Below, in pieces: positions 1 through 12,433 of a stretch of DNA of 64,000 nt (its first letter is position 1; each line of letters begins with the position of its first letter). The notes under the pieces are model-generated. The model made no database searches. It was not told the origin of the DNA and saw only the letters and a program-made list of their open reading frames with translations. The DNA is from Scylla paramamosain (taxonomy: Eukaryota > Arthropoda > Malacostraca > Decapoda > Portunidae), in the NCBI RefSeq assembly GCF_035594125.1, contig NC_087166.1:20738766-20802765 (forward strand). Reading direction: 5' to 3'. The translations under genes were made by a program, and so were the position numbers.

Positions 1-58
<58 letters not shown>
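1..58. repeat. (GA)n microsatellite
   Basis: Uninterrupted GA dinucleotide tract that runs off the left edge of the window. Confidence 0.97.
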
Positions 59-62
<4 letters not shown>

Positions 63-484
63 TAATGTTCAGTATCAGTATATCTTAAGCACTTTTTTGA
101 CAAGCCAAAATGCTTGAAGGTGGCCACTCTGCACACTTTTCACTCTTACAAGAGTACATGAACCACATGCCTATATTTGTTTGTCATGTAACAATGCAAG
201 TGCCTGCATTCCATGTAGAAGGAAAGTGCATTTGCACCAGCAGCACCACCATCATCACTACTCTTATTCCAAAATAGTTGTAACCTGCTTCAAGCAACTC
301 AGTTATCTTGTAATAATTAATAGCCATTAAATCCAGTCACGTCCTCAGGATTACACAATGCAACTCATCAGTGTCACAAACCCCTAGTGCTCTTTACGGT
401 GACAACTCTTCACTGTCGGCCAGCCAGAACAGCCACTTGCATACACTATAAAATGAATCTTTAATAACTACATACTATATGCAT

Positions 485-542
<58 letters not shown>

Positions 543-1039
543 GCTTCAAATAAAATAAAAATATCAAAGATACAAGAGTTACACATGTGAATGTCCATAA
601 ATTCATTTTGGGTACCCACCACCTAATTGGGTGTGGCATGAAGAAAAGACCATTTCTAAGACCTAAGACCAGTAAACTTTCCAAACATGAGAGGCATTTG
701 TTACTCCTCTGATTTTCCATCCAGGAATGATAATAGTAGGGAGACAAGCTGCTCCTTTTCAAATGATAAATGCCTCTGCATGTGAACCTAATAGCCTGAG
801 ATACACACCACTTAGACTCCCTGTTCCTGACCTTTTGCTTTTGTTTGTAAGCTTCAAACATGCAATGATGAAAGAAAGAGTTGTGGATCTCTAAATAAAA
901 GCCATCACTAGCATATGTGCTCACACTGGCAGTTATGCAAGCAATGAGGATGCCAATAATTTAATGGCAAGTGTTGTGGCCTGGTTGGTTGCCTTGTGTA
1001 TGATGACTCACTCCTGCTTGCAAGATATCACCTTTTTTA
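59..1039. other. AT-rich non-coding stretch with one (AC)n tract
   Basis: No ORF with recognisable motifs is seen. The only structured item is a pure (AC)n tract at 489-538. The long frame across it is a by-product of the repeat and encodes a poly(Cys-Val) run. Confidence 0.7.
489..538. repeat. (AC)n microsatellite
   Basis: Twenty-five perfect AC units by eye. Confidence 0.97.
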
Positions 1040-1215
1040 ATCCTAAAAGGAATTTTTCACTTATCTGTTTCTTCTACTTAGCATTACATGCTCCCCAATA
1101 TTACCGAACTTGTCCTTCCCACATTTACGCTTAATTCCATTAAAAAGCCGCAGTCAGTGTTGCTATGGCAACCCTGGTGACCCGCAGTACCACTGCTGTT
1201 TCACATACCCTCATT
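1040..1215 (+). repeat. Unnamed interspersed repeat R1, copy 1
   Basis: About 170 bp that recurs in inverted orientation at 9045-9230. Shared stretches include TGTTGCTATGGCAACCCTG and the neighbouring GCATTACATGCTC segment. A further partial match (GTTTCACATAAGACC) occurs at 1311-1345. No coding potential is seen; it could be part of a DNA transposon or a SINE-like unit, but no ends were identified. Confidence 0.6.
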
Positions 1216-1659
1216 CCTTGCTGATGACTAGCATGAAGAGGAGAGGCTGGGAGGGTTTGCATAAAAGAGACATAGAAGAGAAAAAATTAATTTTATGATT
1301 AATAAGGTGATTTGTTTCACATAAGACCCATTTCTTCTATTTAACAGATTCTAACATTTAAGGAGGAGGGATCATGCCTCAGAAAGAAAATAAGAGGGTG
1401 AGAGTCCACATTATAAGTCAGTGACCAACTCACTTGAGTAGAAGCTCCTGAAGGTGGTGAGGCATTGGGGAGTGATAGTGCCATTTGGTTGGATCACACT
1501 GAATGTCTACAGTGCACTGAGTTCACTTAGGGAAAGTGTCATTGAACCCTGAAGGAGGGGCAACCAGAATGGGAACCTTAAGACACAATGTCACCAGCAG
1601 CAACAATTGGCCCCAGAGCAAAGCTACTATTGGCCCCAGAGCAAAAAAGTCCCCCACAT

Positions 1660-2237
1660 GGGCTAGAGGCTGTCTGTTTTGGCAACAAATTCAGATAAAT
1701 ATGCTAGGATCAGATCATTGTCTTGACATGCCACTTTGTAGGAGAGGGCTTGGAGTTCACCGACCCTCCTTGCCATTGCCAGAGCCATCAGGAATACAGT
1801 TTTCTTTGTTAAGTCACTAAGAGAAGCACAACTTAGGGACTCAAAGGGAAGTAATGTTAGAGCTTTCAGGACCACATCTGCATTCCAAGAAAGAATCCTG
1901 TTTATTGATCTGGAGACTTGCCTTGTACAGGCCTTAACAATGTCATGAAGAACAGGATCTTCTAACAGGTTGAATCCTTTATAGAGAAGACACTGTTCAG
2001 CATAGCCTTACAACTCTTGAAGGCTAACACTGGGAAGGCACACTGTTGCCTCAAGTACAAGAGGTCAGCAAACTTTTGACTGGATGGGCTGGACACTGTA
2101 TGGTCATGCTCACTGCACCACTGGCTATACCAATTCCACTTGTACTGATAGTTCCTAGTAGTGGAATGGCTTTTAGCCCCTGTCAACTTTTCCTGAATAA
2201 CCCGGATGATGGAGGAGTCACTTGACAGTCTCCACAT
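1660..2237 (-). pseudogene. DIRS-like tyrosine recombinase (fragment)
   Basis: Tyrosine recombinase of a DIRS-type retrotransposon; in this group it replaces the DDE integrase and inserts the circular cDNA. Two minus-strand segments show it. 2237-1962 carries the N-terminal helical SAM-like part (SHSTTRNYQYKWNWYSQWC and FADLLYL). 1875-1663 carries the start of the catalytic domain with ARRVGELQALS, which contains the first catalytic arginine, followed by FVAKTDSL. The downstream H-x-x-R and tyrosine boxes are missing and the two segments lie in different frames, so it is inactive. Recognition rests on motif similarity to known DIRS recombinases. The neighbours on the same strand (pol tail and gag) support the call. 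Confidence 0.7.
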
Positions 2238-2520
2238 GACTAGAGGAAGCTTATGGAGAGTGTGATGGAAACAACAGATATGTGGTTGGTGCAGGAGGTC
2301 TGCTCAAGGAGGAAGGCATTGAGTAGTGTCCATTGGTGCTTGTATTAGGTCTGGGAACCATTCTTTCTGGGGCCAGAATGAGGTTATCAGGATGAGTGTA
2401 ATTCCCTGGAAGTCCTGGAGTCTATTGAGGACCTACCTCACTAGAGGGAAAAGAGAAAAGTCATACAGCTCCTGATGGTCCCAACTGTAGAGAAAGGTGT
2501 CCATTGCTATTGCCATGGTG
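2238..2520 (-). pseudogene. DIRS-like pol C-terminal remnant (end of RNase H region)
   Basis: Reading the minus strand gives a patchy match to the segment that joins the RNase H region to the recombinase in DIRS elements, with words such as MDTFLYSWDHQELY, ILITSFWPQKEWFPDLI and WRLSSDS, split by stops and frame changes. The reverse transcriptase core is absent: gag (from 2507 up) is followed directly by this tail, so an internal deletion has removed most of pol. Moderately sure of the family, unsure of the exact edges. Confidence 0.55.
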
Positions 2521-3061
2521 TCCTGGAATGGGGAGGTAAACGCCACCAGTCAAAAGTTGAGCCTGATAGCGAACAGATCCACCAACTGGCAATCCCACAC
2601 CTTCCACAGTGCATTGCATGCCTGGTGTAGTGTCCACTCCGAGAGAGGGCTAAGTCAGGGTTTAGCTTGGCTGCTTTGCCTGCTTCTTCAAGGCTGCTCA
2701 CTGCACATGTGCAGAAGTATTGACGAGACAAGTAACTAGCAAGGGTAGGTCTAGAATGTTTCACAGCTTTCAGCAAGGCATTTGAGGCTGCTTCAAGGGA
2801 GTGAACCACTGGCCTTGTTTGTGTGAACCTAGTAGCATGGTAAGTCTCTTGTTGTCTGAGTGCACCTGGTGGGTCTGCCCGAACTGTCCCCACACATTGC
2901 CCTTCTGCTTCAGGGAAACAGATGATAAATTCTACCATCTTGCAGAAGTCTGGGGTAGAGGTATTTGGCTTCACTGGATGGTTGGTAGACTGAGTATCAT
3001 CATCATCAGAGAAGTCCATTGGTAAGTTAGAATGGAATGGCAACATAGATGACATGCCCAC
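2507..3061 (-). pseudogene. DIRS-like gag, C-terminal part
   Basis: A minus-strand frame of 184 codons. It contains an acidic stretch (DFSDDDD), VEFIICFPEAEGQ and SLEEAGKAAKLNPDL, which I read as DIRS-like gag. Its upstream (N-terminal) side stops at about 3062, exactly where the LINE-A copy at 3068-6345 begins, and candidate N-terminal gag sequence resumes on the far side of that LINE. The carboxyl end is fused by deletion to the pol tail. Function, if it were intact, would be assembly of the retrotransposon particle. Family assignment depends mostly on the adjacent recombinase. Confidence 0.5.
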
Positions 3062-3067
3062 ATTCGG

Positions 3068-6000
3068 GATAATTACTCCCAGTGAGGTCTAAAGCACTGT
3101 TCAGGGGGTGCTGTGAACTTATCATTAAACCCAGCTGTGACCTCACTGAAAGTTTCCCTTTGCGTCTCACAACACAAGGGGGCAGTCACAGCCTGCCCTC
3201 TAAAAACAACTCTCTTCCTCCACACAAAACCACAAGCACCTAATAACACACACAACCTTCACTCAAAATTTCAAAATTATCAAGACGACTCTTACACCAA
3301 CCTCGAAGTCCCCATCTGGGGAGGGGACCATAAATTGTCCCCAGGTCGGACTGCCCTTCTGTTGACAACCCTAAGTGTCTTGACATCCCCCTCAACTTTT
3401 TCTTCATTAACTTCTGCAACATTCGCGGTCTAAGATCTAATTTTCAATCTGTAGAACACCACGTCTCCTCTTCTAAACCTCATCTTCTTTTCCTCACTGA
3501 AACTCAGGTGTCTGAGGCAACTGACAGTAGCCCCTTTTCTGTTCCCTCCTACTTTCTCTATCCTCATTTTTTATCCAAACCTGGATGTTGTGTTTATGTG
3601 CGCAATGACTTAACCTGCTCTTGTGCCCACGCTCTTGAATCTTCCGAGTTTTCCACCATCTGGCTACGACTACAGAGTCACTCTCAAACTAAATTTATCT
3701 GTGCTGTATACCTCTCACCTAACTCCTCTGACTATAAGAAATTCTTTGACTACTGAACTTCCAAAGTGGAGCACATTCTGACCCTCTTCCCTTTTGCAGA
3801 GATCTCCATTCTTGGAGACTTCAATGTTCACCACCAGCTTTGGCTTTCCTCTCCCTTCACTGACCATCCTGGTGAACTAGCCTTCAACTTTGTTATCCTC
3901 CATGACCTAAGGCAATTGATGCAACACCCTACTCGTATTCCTGATCATCTTGGAAATACACCCAACATTTTTTACCTTTTCCTGACCTCTAATCCTTCTG
4001 CTTATGCTGTCACCCTCTCTTCTACATTGGGCTCTTCCAATCATAATCTCATATCTTTATCTTGTCCTGTCGCTCCAATCACTCCTCAGGATCCCCCTAA
4101 GCGAAGGAGCCTCTGGCGTTTTGCCTCTGCTAGTTGGGAAACCTGAGGGGGTATTTTGCTGATTTTCCTTGGAATGACTACTGCTTTCATGTCAGAGACC
4201 CAACTTTGTGTGCTGAGCGAATAACAGAGGTGATAGTGTCTGGCATGGAGGCGTACATTCCTCACTCCTTTTCTCGACCTAAACCTTCCAAACCTTGGTT
4301 TAACACAGCTAGTTCTCGTGCTATGCACGATAGAGAGGTGGCCCACAAAAGGTACTTAAGCCTTCCATCACCAGAATCTCATGCACTTTATATTTCTGCC
4401 CAGAACCATGCCAAGTCTGTTCTCCAACTAGCAAAAACTCCTTCATTAACAGAAAGTGTCAAAACCTTTCAAGATCTAACTCCTCTTATGACCTCTGGCA
4501 TCTACCCAAAAATATCTCCAATAACTTTGCTTCTTCTTCTTTCCCTCCTTTATTTCAACTAGGTGCCACCACTGCTACCACATCTATTTCTAAAGCTGAA
4601 CTCTTCGCTCAAACCTTTGCTAAAAACTCTACCTTGGACAATTCTGAGCTTGTTCCTCCCTCCTCCACCTCTGACTACTTCATGCTACCTATTAAAATTC
4701 TTCACAATGATGTTTTCCATGCCCTCGCTGGCCTAAACCATCAGAAGGCTTATAGACCTGATATGGTCCCTCCTATTGTTCTCTGAAACTGTGCCTCTGT
4801 GCTTACACCTTGCCTAGTCAAACTCTTTCAGCTCTGTCTGTCAACATCTACCTTTCCTTCTTGCTGGAAGTTTGCCTACATTCAGCCTGTTTTTAAAAAG
4901 GGTCACCGTTCTAATCCCTCAAACTACCGTACTATTGCTTTCATTTTCTGCCTATCTAAAGTTTTTTAATCTATCCTCAACAGGAAGATTCTTAAACATC
5001 TATCACTTCACAACCTTCTATCTGATCGCCAGTATGAGTTCCGTCAAGGTTGCTCCACTGGTGATCTTCTGGCTTTCCTTACCAAGTCTTGGTCATCCTC
5101 TTTTCGAGATTTTGGTGAAACTTTTGCTGTTGCCTCGGATATATCAAAAGCTTTTGATAGAGTCTGGCACAAAGCTTTGATTTCCAAACTACCCTCCTAC
5201 GGCTCCTATCCTTCTCTCTGTAACTTCATTTCAAGTTTCCTTTCTGACCATTCTATTGCTGCTGTGGTAGATGGTCACTGTTCTTCTCCTAAATCAGTGG
5301 TGTTCCTCAGGGTTCTGTCCTGTCACCCACTCTCTTCTTATTATTCATTAATGAACTTGTCCTATCCACTCCTACGCTGATGATACCACCCTGCACTTTT
5401 CCATGTCTTTCATAGACGTCCAACTCTTCAGGAGGTAAACATGTCACGCAGGGAAGCCACAGAACGCCTGACTTCTGATCTTTTTAAAATTTCTGATTGG
5501 GGCAGAGCAAACTTGGTATTGTTCAATGCCTCAAAAACTCAATTCCTCCATCTATCAACTCGACACAACCTTCCAGACAACTATCCCCTCTTCTTCAATG
5601 ACACTCAACTGTCCCCCTCTTCTACACTGAACATCCTCGGTCTGTCCTTTACTTATAATCTGAACTGGAAACTTCACATCTCATCTCTAGCTAAAACAGC
5701 TTCTATGAAGTTAGGTGTTCTGAGACATCTCCGGCAGTTTTTCTCACCCCTCCTGCTGCTAACTCTGTACAAGGGCCTTATCCGCCCATGTATGGAGTAT
5801 GCTTCACATGTCTTGGGGGGGTTCCACTCATACTGCTCTTCTAGACAGGTTGGAATCAAAAGCTTTTCGTCTCAACTCAAAATCAAAAGCTTTTCGTTTC
5901 ATCAACTCCTCTCCTCTAACTGTCTCCAGCCTCTCTCTTATCACCGCAATGTTGCATCTCTAGCTGTCTTCTACCGCTATTTTCATGCTAACTGCTCTTC

Positions 6001-6345
6001 TGATCTTGCTTACTGCATACCTCCCCTCCTCCCACAGCCTCACTGCACAAGACTTTCTTCTTTCTCTCACCCCTATTCTGTCCACCTCTCTAATGCAAGA
6101 GTTAACCAGTATTCTCAGTCATTCATCCCTTTCTCTGGTAAACTCTGGAACTCCCTGCCTGCTTCTGTTTTTCCACCTACCTATGACTTGAATTCCTTCA
6201 AAGGGAAGGTCTCAAGACACTTATCCTTCAATTTTTGACTACCATTTTGGACCCTTTTATGAGAGTGGCATCTCAGTGGGCATTTTTTTTTATTGGATTT
6301 TTGTTGCTCTTGGCCAGTGTCCCTCCTACATAAAAAAAAAAAAAA
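3068..6345 (+). mobile_element. LINE-A copy 1 (near full length, degraded)
   Basis: Non-LTR retrotransposon with one ORF encoding apurinic-type endonuclease plus reverse transcriptase (Jockey/CR1-like group, clade unresolved). The 5' UTR aligns with the copies at 54852-58160 and 19984-22785, lacking about 25 bp. The endonuclease part (about 3390-4130) shows FLTETQVSEA, a CCVYVRNDL strand and the [11 protein letters not shown] metal site. The RT part (about 4570-5440) is riddled with stops and frameshifts; the tyrosine/Asp-Asp box region is broken near 5375. The last 265 codons (5441-6238) are open and end with the family C-terminal signature FIPFSGKLWNSLPASVF. The 3' UTR ends in a poly(A) at about 6331-6345. 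Defective. It appears to be inserted in a minus-strand DIRS-like element. Confidence 0.85.
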
Positions 6346-7260
6346 AGCATGGGGCAGCCACAACAGAGGTGTCTGACCAAGGACAAGGCTGAGCCACCTC
6401 TGAATAGGTGCCAAGGAGTGGGGCTACGGGATCAGAACCAGAGTGTGGACATAAAGTAGTCTCCCTTGAAAACTGGCTGACTGGCCTAGAAAATGGGTCC
6501 AACCTAGACCTAAACCTAGGGCAGTAACCTCTTCATGCAAGCAAGTGATCAGGAGGCTCCTGCCTGAGTTACTATGGTGAGGAGCCAAAGCCATGGATGA
6601 TGTGGTTAGTGGTGTGGCTCATATATCCATGTGCATTATGGTGTGTCCATCAATGGACTGGCACCTGAGGTGGTGATGTTGTGCAGCTCAGAAAAGAGTC
6701 ACTCCAGTGAGCAACATGGACACAAGGTGTAAGCATGACTGGTCAGGCACATGTACACCCTTTGACTGTGTGGGCTGGGCTAACTCCATAGGCACTGCAC
6801 CCGCATAAGATGAGCCCACAGCCTGGCCCTCACCCTTGGCCGGTGGACACATGGGCTGAACAGGAGTACACTGCCCAATCATGTCATGGTCACAATACAA
6901 AGGGTCATTTGGATGGGAGGATACAGCCAGACTTCCTCCCACCTCATTATGTCTTGACCATTTTACCTTCCATGGCACACCCCTGAGGAGGGCTGTGTAA
7001 CTCACCATTGCTCCCCAGCACTGATTCATCCTGAAACACTTTCCCTGAGGCAGTAACAGGAAGGACAGGGATAAACTGAACCTGAACAAGAGTGTCCTTG
7101 ACTCCCTTCTTATGGGAACAGGCATCACACCTCTGTTGAAGGAATCAATGGTACTTGATAGCTCCAGAAACAAGCTCACCATCCCACTCTTTGCACTCGC
7201 GACAAACATGAGACATTGTTACAAATGCCACCACAACAGGTAATAAATACAATGTGAGGG
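6346..7260 (-). pseudogene. Possible DIRS-like gag N-terminal region
   Basis: The segment immediately after LINE-A copy 1 has a minus-strand frame of 173 codons (7209-6688), and an overlapping frame starts with a cysteine pair (SHVCRECKEWDGELVSG, near 7215) that resembles the N-terminal Cys-containing part of DIRS gag proteins. If correct, gag was split by the LINE insertion, with the other half at 2507-3061. The frame is disrupted and no target duplication was found, so this is a hypothesis from position and a short motif only. It may also be unrelated non-coding DNA. Confidence 0.3.
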
Positions 7261-9044
7261 TCCTTAGTAACAAAACCCATCACCCTTCTGCAGCCCGGAG
7301 TAGTGTCATGGGACACTACTAGGAGAGGAGAGAGAGAAAAAAAAAGGGAGAAGACAATACCACTCAAATAATAATAATTCCATGAAATAATTTTTATAGC
7401 CTAAAGGAACAGTCATGAATATGAAAATTTACTTTCTTCTTGGTTATTTAAACAAAATTTTGTATATACTTTTGGGATTGGTGAAACCTTAGAACAAGAA
7501 TATTAAATGAAACTGTAAGCTACAAATGGTTAAATTAGTTGTTAATATTTGGAGATGGTGTGGAATTGATATCCTTTGGTTTACAAGACAACTGGAAAAT
7601 ATCCATTTTCCAAGGTTCTCCTGGGCCAGTCACATGAAAAATCCCAATCACAAAACATTGTAGGCTAAGAGAAAATATGCCAGAACTGATAATATTATGT
7701 ATTTTGAGAGAAATTCTTTGTTAATATTTAGATCCAAAAATTATTAATAGACAGTGTTAGAATCCAGAAGTACATGGGACCATCAGCCAAAATGCTCAAG
7801 AATAATTTGTGAGTGTAGAAGAGGTCTAAACTATTAATGATATTGTAAAATTATGGCTTTTAGTATTAGCAGAGGACTAGTTCCATGGAGTAAGGTGGAC
7901 TATATAAGCATGGGTGCAAGATTTTGGTGTCAGAGCCTAACTGACATTGTTGTCCACAGGTACATTCATCAGGATTTATATGAAAATAACAATTTTTGTA
8001 TCTATATGTATTAATTATTTGTGTCGAAGCCTAACTGACATTGTCCACAAAGAGATGAAGGATGCAAAATTCCCTTGCCAGTTAGTATTATTTATTTATT
8101 TAGTCAGTTATTTATTTAATTATTATTTATTTATTTTTTTTTTTTTTTTTTTTTATTTATTTATTTTTTTTTTTTTTTATTTATTTATTTTATTTTTTTT
8201 TTTTTTTTTTTTTGAGGGGGAAACAAAATTTAAAATGTAAACAGATTAGGGAAATCATTCTATGATAAGGTAGGAGTCAAACACCTGTGATACACACACA
8301 ATTGAATGTAACACCTACACAATTTTTTTTTTTTTTTACCAAAAATTAAGTTAAACCCCTGAGGCACCAATTAATTGTTATAACATATTCATCTAAATTT
8401 TATTATTATGAGCTGATTGTTCCCTTTATAGGAGGTCCCACAACTCCAAGGTAACAGAATTAATTTCTAGAAAACCATTGTGAATCAGGAGAGATAAATA
8501 TTTTGAAAACTATTTGTTATTTGGAAACTAACATCAATAAAACTCAATCTTTATAGACCTCCAGCTAAAACATTTCCATATAAAGCAAGGTCAGAATTAT
8601 TTGGCAGAAACCATGGTTGGTGGCAGCTAATCTAGTATTTCTATATCTATTAACAGCTAAATCAAAACTAAATTGGATAATAAACTAAATCAAAGCAAAA
8701 ATAATTCAATACTAACTTTAAATAAATACTCCAAAATTTAATTAAACCTAATTAATTAAAAAGAAACAACAATCAACTTTATCAACCTTAACCCACCCCA
8801 CCCCTGTGACAGTAGCACAGGTCCTCCTGTGGGTGTGGGGACCCAACAAGGAAGCCAAGGGGCCAGTAGCAAGTAGTAATCTTTCTTATTTCTAGCTGTA
8901 CGGACCTTGCACTGCCCTATTGAACCAAAAGGCAGCTTACAGAGTTGGTAAATTCATCAGTAAGGCCCAGGAAAACCATGACACAAACAAAAATCGAAGA
9001 GATGACTGGGTAACACAGGTGTAAACGATACAGTCAGTAAGAAA
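7261..9044. other. AT-rich non-coding stretch with T-rich (TTTA)n tract
   Basis: No supported gene. Contains a low-complexity T/TTTA tract at about 8080-8213. A short passage (AGCCTAACTGACATTG) recurs twice, near 7936 and 8028. Nothing else recognised. Confidence 0.65.
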
Positions 9045-9230
9045 GGAATGAGGGTATGTGGAACAGCAGGGGTACCATGGGTCAACAGGGTTGCCATAGC
9101 AACACTGATTGCTGTTTTTGAATGGAATTAAATGTAAATGTGGAAAGGATGAGTTGGGTAATATTGGAGAGCATGTAATGCTAAGTAGAAGAAACAGGTC
9201 TTATGTGAAACAAAGTAAATCTTCAAGATT
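9045..9230 (-). repeat. Unnamed interspersed repeat R1, copy 2 (inverted)
   Basis: Reverse complement of the unit at 1040-1215, recognised from the CAACAGGGTTGCCATAGCAA core and the adjacent AGCATGTAATGCTAAGTAGA stretch. Diverged by scattered substitutions. Confidence 0.6.
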
Positions 9231-10596
9231 ATTCTACTCACACACCCTCATGTGTGTAGGCCCCTCTCGCATGTTGATTCCTTTTATGGTCATGATAATT
9301 TACTATCCACATAGGTCTACAACAGTATGATAGTATGCCTTCCCTTCCCTCTCATGACATTTACCTCTCCAAATACCTCCAGCACAGCATCCCGCATTAT
9401 AACTTGTAACATCTCTGCTGACATTTCATCTCTTCCTTCTTCACTCTCTCTGTGTAAAACATAAAAGAAAAATCATTTGCATTTCTTTATTAAAACTCAG
9501 TAAATAAGGGAATTGAAAATAGAGTGATCCCATACTACAAATAATCTTGCACAGTAAGTTCAATAATAGCATATACTGCTCAAACACTCCTGACACTCTT
9601 ATGACTTGGTACCTCTTCTGACGAGGACCCAAGAAACAATACACTGAATATAAGCTAGAGAACCTGAGCCATAGTCCTATTATCTTCAAACAGTGAGTTA
9701 AGATTTATCAGGGAAAACAGCACAACCAAAGATGTGGAAAATACTTCATGATAACATGGTAAATGTGGGATACAGATGTGAAATGAAGGTCAATGATCTA
9801 GGATTTGGGTAGTGGATAGAACAGATGGTGAAAGCAATGAGTGTCCATGAAAGGCTTGATAAGTAAGGGAATGAATGCTTAGTGGAAGTGATGAAACACA
9901 CCTTCAGATGGTTTGTTTAACCCGTACAGTGTTTAGTACGTGTATATTCGTAGGGTAGTGTTTAATACGTATTTATATAATTTCCTTCTTGAGCCATATT
10001 ATGGCCTTCAATTTTGTTTGTATATATAAAAGACTTTTCAATGACAGTAACAAAGAATATTTTGACGAGTCAGGAGTGATTGTTTTCATATACATGCCTA
10101 TCTTTAATATTTTGACGAGTCAGGAGTGATTGTTTTCATATACATGCCTATCTTTTGGACTCAAAGTTATTATAGATAGACTGAATATTTCTGTAGGAAC
10201 TGAGACATATTATTTTGTTTTTTTTTCAATGCCTATGTCAACAAGCATTTAATAGCAAAGCAATAAAATTAAATTGGAAGCTATGATATTGGAGAGGGAT
10301 GAAGATATTAGTAATAAATGTTGCACCAAGTTAGCTACACAGGGCAGGCTGCTGTTTCCCCAAAAAACATCATATAAAAAGGTAAGTTACTTTCTCCTAG
10401 TTACTTCTCAAATCTATAATCAGTAAGGCATAAGAAATAGGTAACGAGACTTCAGAGTAATTGGAAAGAAAAACTGAAAGCCACAAAATTCATAGTATTT
10501 TTTTTCTTTGAGAACTGTAGGTCTTGAGGTGTGGGATGTTGCCAGATGCACATCCAACCATTATGTTGAATGTACAATTCTTGTTTTTTTTATAGG
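9231..10596. other. AT-rich non-coding stretch
   Basis: No gene supported. The only structure is an exact 50-bp tandem duplication at 10056-10155, listed separately. Confidence 0.65.
10056..10155. repeat. Perfect 50-bp tandem duplication (2 copies)
   Basis: The unit beginning AATATTTTGACGAGTCAGGA occupies 10056-10105 and again 10106-10155 with no difference seen, which indicates a recent duplication. Confidence 0.95.
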
Positions 10597-10926
10597 TACA
10601 GTCATACCTCGTGATTCGAACGTCCTTCAGTTCAAACAACTCCAAATTCAACTGTAACTGGCAAACAAATTTTGTCCTCCAATTGGAACACAAATGCTGG
10701 TTCAAGCAACACCACTCCGACCATCCATCAAGCAACTGCTATCATCCACGTAAGTTAGTGTATTATGTGTTAAATGTCCGATTTATTGGTATGTTATGAA
10801 TGAGGCATATAATATGATAAATACCAAATATATACTATCGTCTGTAGTGGTAAAAGGTTGCTGAACCAAGGTCGTTGACTGAGCTGGTAAGCAGCATCAA
10901 AGTGCATGTATGTATGTGTGTGGATG

Positions 10927-10931
<5 letters not shown>

Positions 10932-11007
<76 letters not shown>

Positions 11008-11072
11008 GTTCTCTTCCCCCATCCAGTCCCCTTCTCCCCTTTCCCTTCCCCTCTCCCCCATCCCTCCCTCCT

Positions 11073-11162
<90 letters not shown>
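10932..11162. repeat. Two long (CT)n tracts separated by a pyrimidine-rich spacer
   Basis: Pure CT tracts at 10932-11005 and 11077-11162. The spacer is itself almost entirely pyrimidine. All long frames here encode Ser-Leu or Arg-Glu runs and are artefacts of the repeat. Confidence 0.97.
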
Positions 11163-11164
<2 letters not shown>

Positions 11165-11425
11165 TTTCTTCATGTACTCTCCTTCCCAATATGTCCCTTC
11201 CTCCCACTGTTCCTTTCCTGTTCCTTCCTCTTTCGTCTGCTCTCAAGCCTCCATCCCCTTATTTGTTAAAGATAAGGGACGAGAGAATCATACCTCACTC
11301 TCCTCCTTCATTCTAAATTTTTTTTGCTCCATCCTTTCTCACTGTTTCTGATTCTCATGTAGTTTCATTTTCATTCTCTATCAGTCTCATTTTATTAAGC
11401 AACTCTGAGGATTGTTCTTACTTTT

Positions 11426-11604
<179 letters not shown>

Positions 11605-11632
11605 AAGGCTCTCATAAGAGTAGTGAACACCT

Positions 11633-11881
11633 CCACCACAGTGGCTGCATCCCCTCCACTACCACCACCACAACCTCAGGTAGCACCAACACCACCATTA
11701 CTACCAATAACAATACCAGCAGCAACAGTAACAGTAGTAGTAGTAGTAGCAGCAACAGCAGAAGCAACAGCAGTAGTACTAGCAGCAGCAACAGTAGAAG
11801 TAGTAGCAGCAGCAGCTGCAGCAACAACAACAACAGCTACAATAACAACGCAATAATAATAGCAGTAAGAGCAGCAGCAGC

Positions 11882-11955
<74 letters not shown>

Positions 11956-11957
11956 CG
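11633..11957. repeat. Compound trinucleotide repeat (ACC/AGC/AGT/CAA)
   Basis: Imperfect CAC/CCA, AGT and AGC triplets (11633-11870) pass into pure (CAA)n at 11881-11955. It lies just upstream of the first LINE-B reading frame and could be its 5' leader or an unrelated satellite. Confidence 0.9.
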
Positions 11958-12049
11958 GAAGCAGGAAGACCCAGTGACAGTGACGCAGCCAGCGGTGAGC
12001 AGGAAGTCACCCCAACACACCTGACCAGCAACCTGTTCCTCCTCCTCGC

Positions 12050-12433
12050 ATGACTCAGCCACAAGTATTCACGTACCCAGTGGGGCACGGGGAAGAGCAA
12101 AGGCTCCAATGTGGCTACTGCTTCCGCCCCAGCCACACAGCTGAGGTGTGCTACAGCTGCACTGCTGATGAATGGCAGGAACAAAGGCAGGAAAGGATGT
12201 TCATGAGGGTTCTGATGGAGGGATTAGCACAGCAACAACTTCCCCATCACCAGCAGCCCTTTCAGGCACCCCCTCCAGCCTTCCTGGCAGCCACAAGCCA
12301 GACACTACCCCAGCTGAAATCCATCCTCATGGTAGGGCAGACACTAACACTAACACATCTCGCCTCACCACCACACCTCACTCCCAAGCCAATGCGAGGA
12401 GGCAAGGGAACAGACGCCCCAGCTGTCACCTGA
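12050..12433 (+). pseudogene. LINE-B ORF1-like segment with a CCHC knuckle
   Basis: A 127-codon frame with one zinc knuckle, CGYCFRPSHTAEVC (C-x2-C-x4-H-x4-C, residues about 22-35), followed by Gln/Pro-rich sequence. Such knuckles occur in the nucleic-acid-binding ORF1 of Jockey/I-type LINEs. The frame stops at 12433, while the overlapping frame from 12172 runs on into the endonuclease, so the relation of the two ORFs is unclear (overlap or frameshift). No start context was decisive. Confidence 0.5.
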
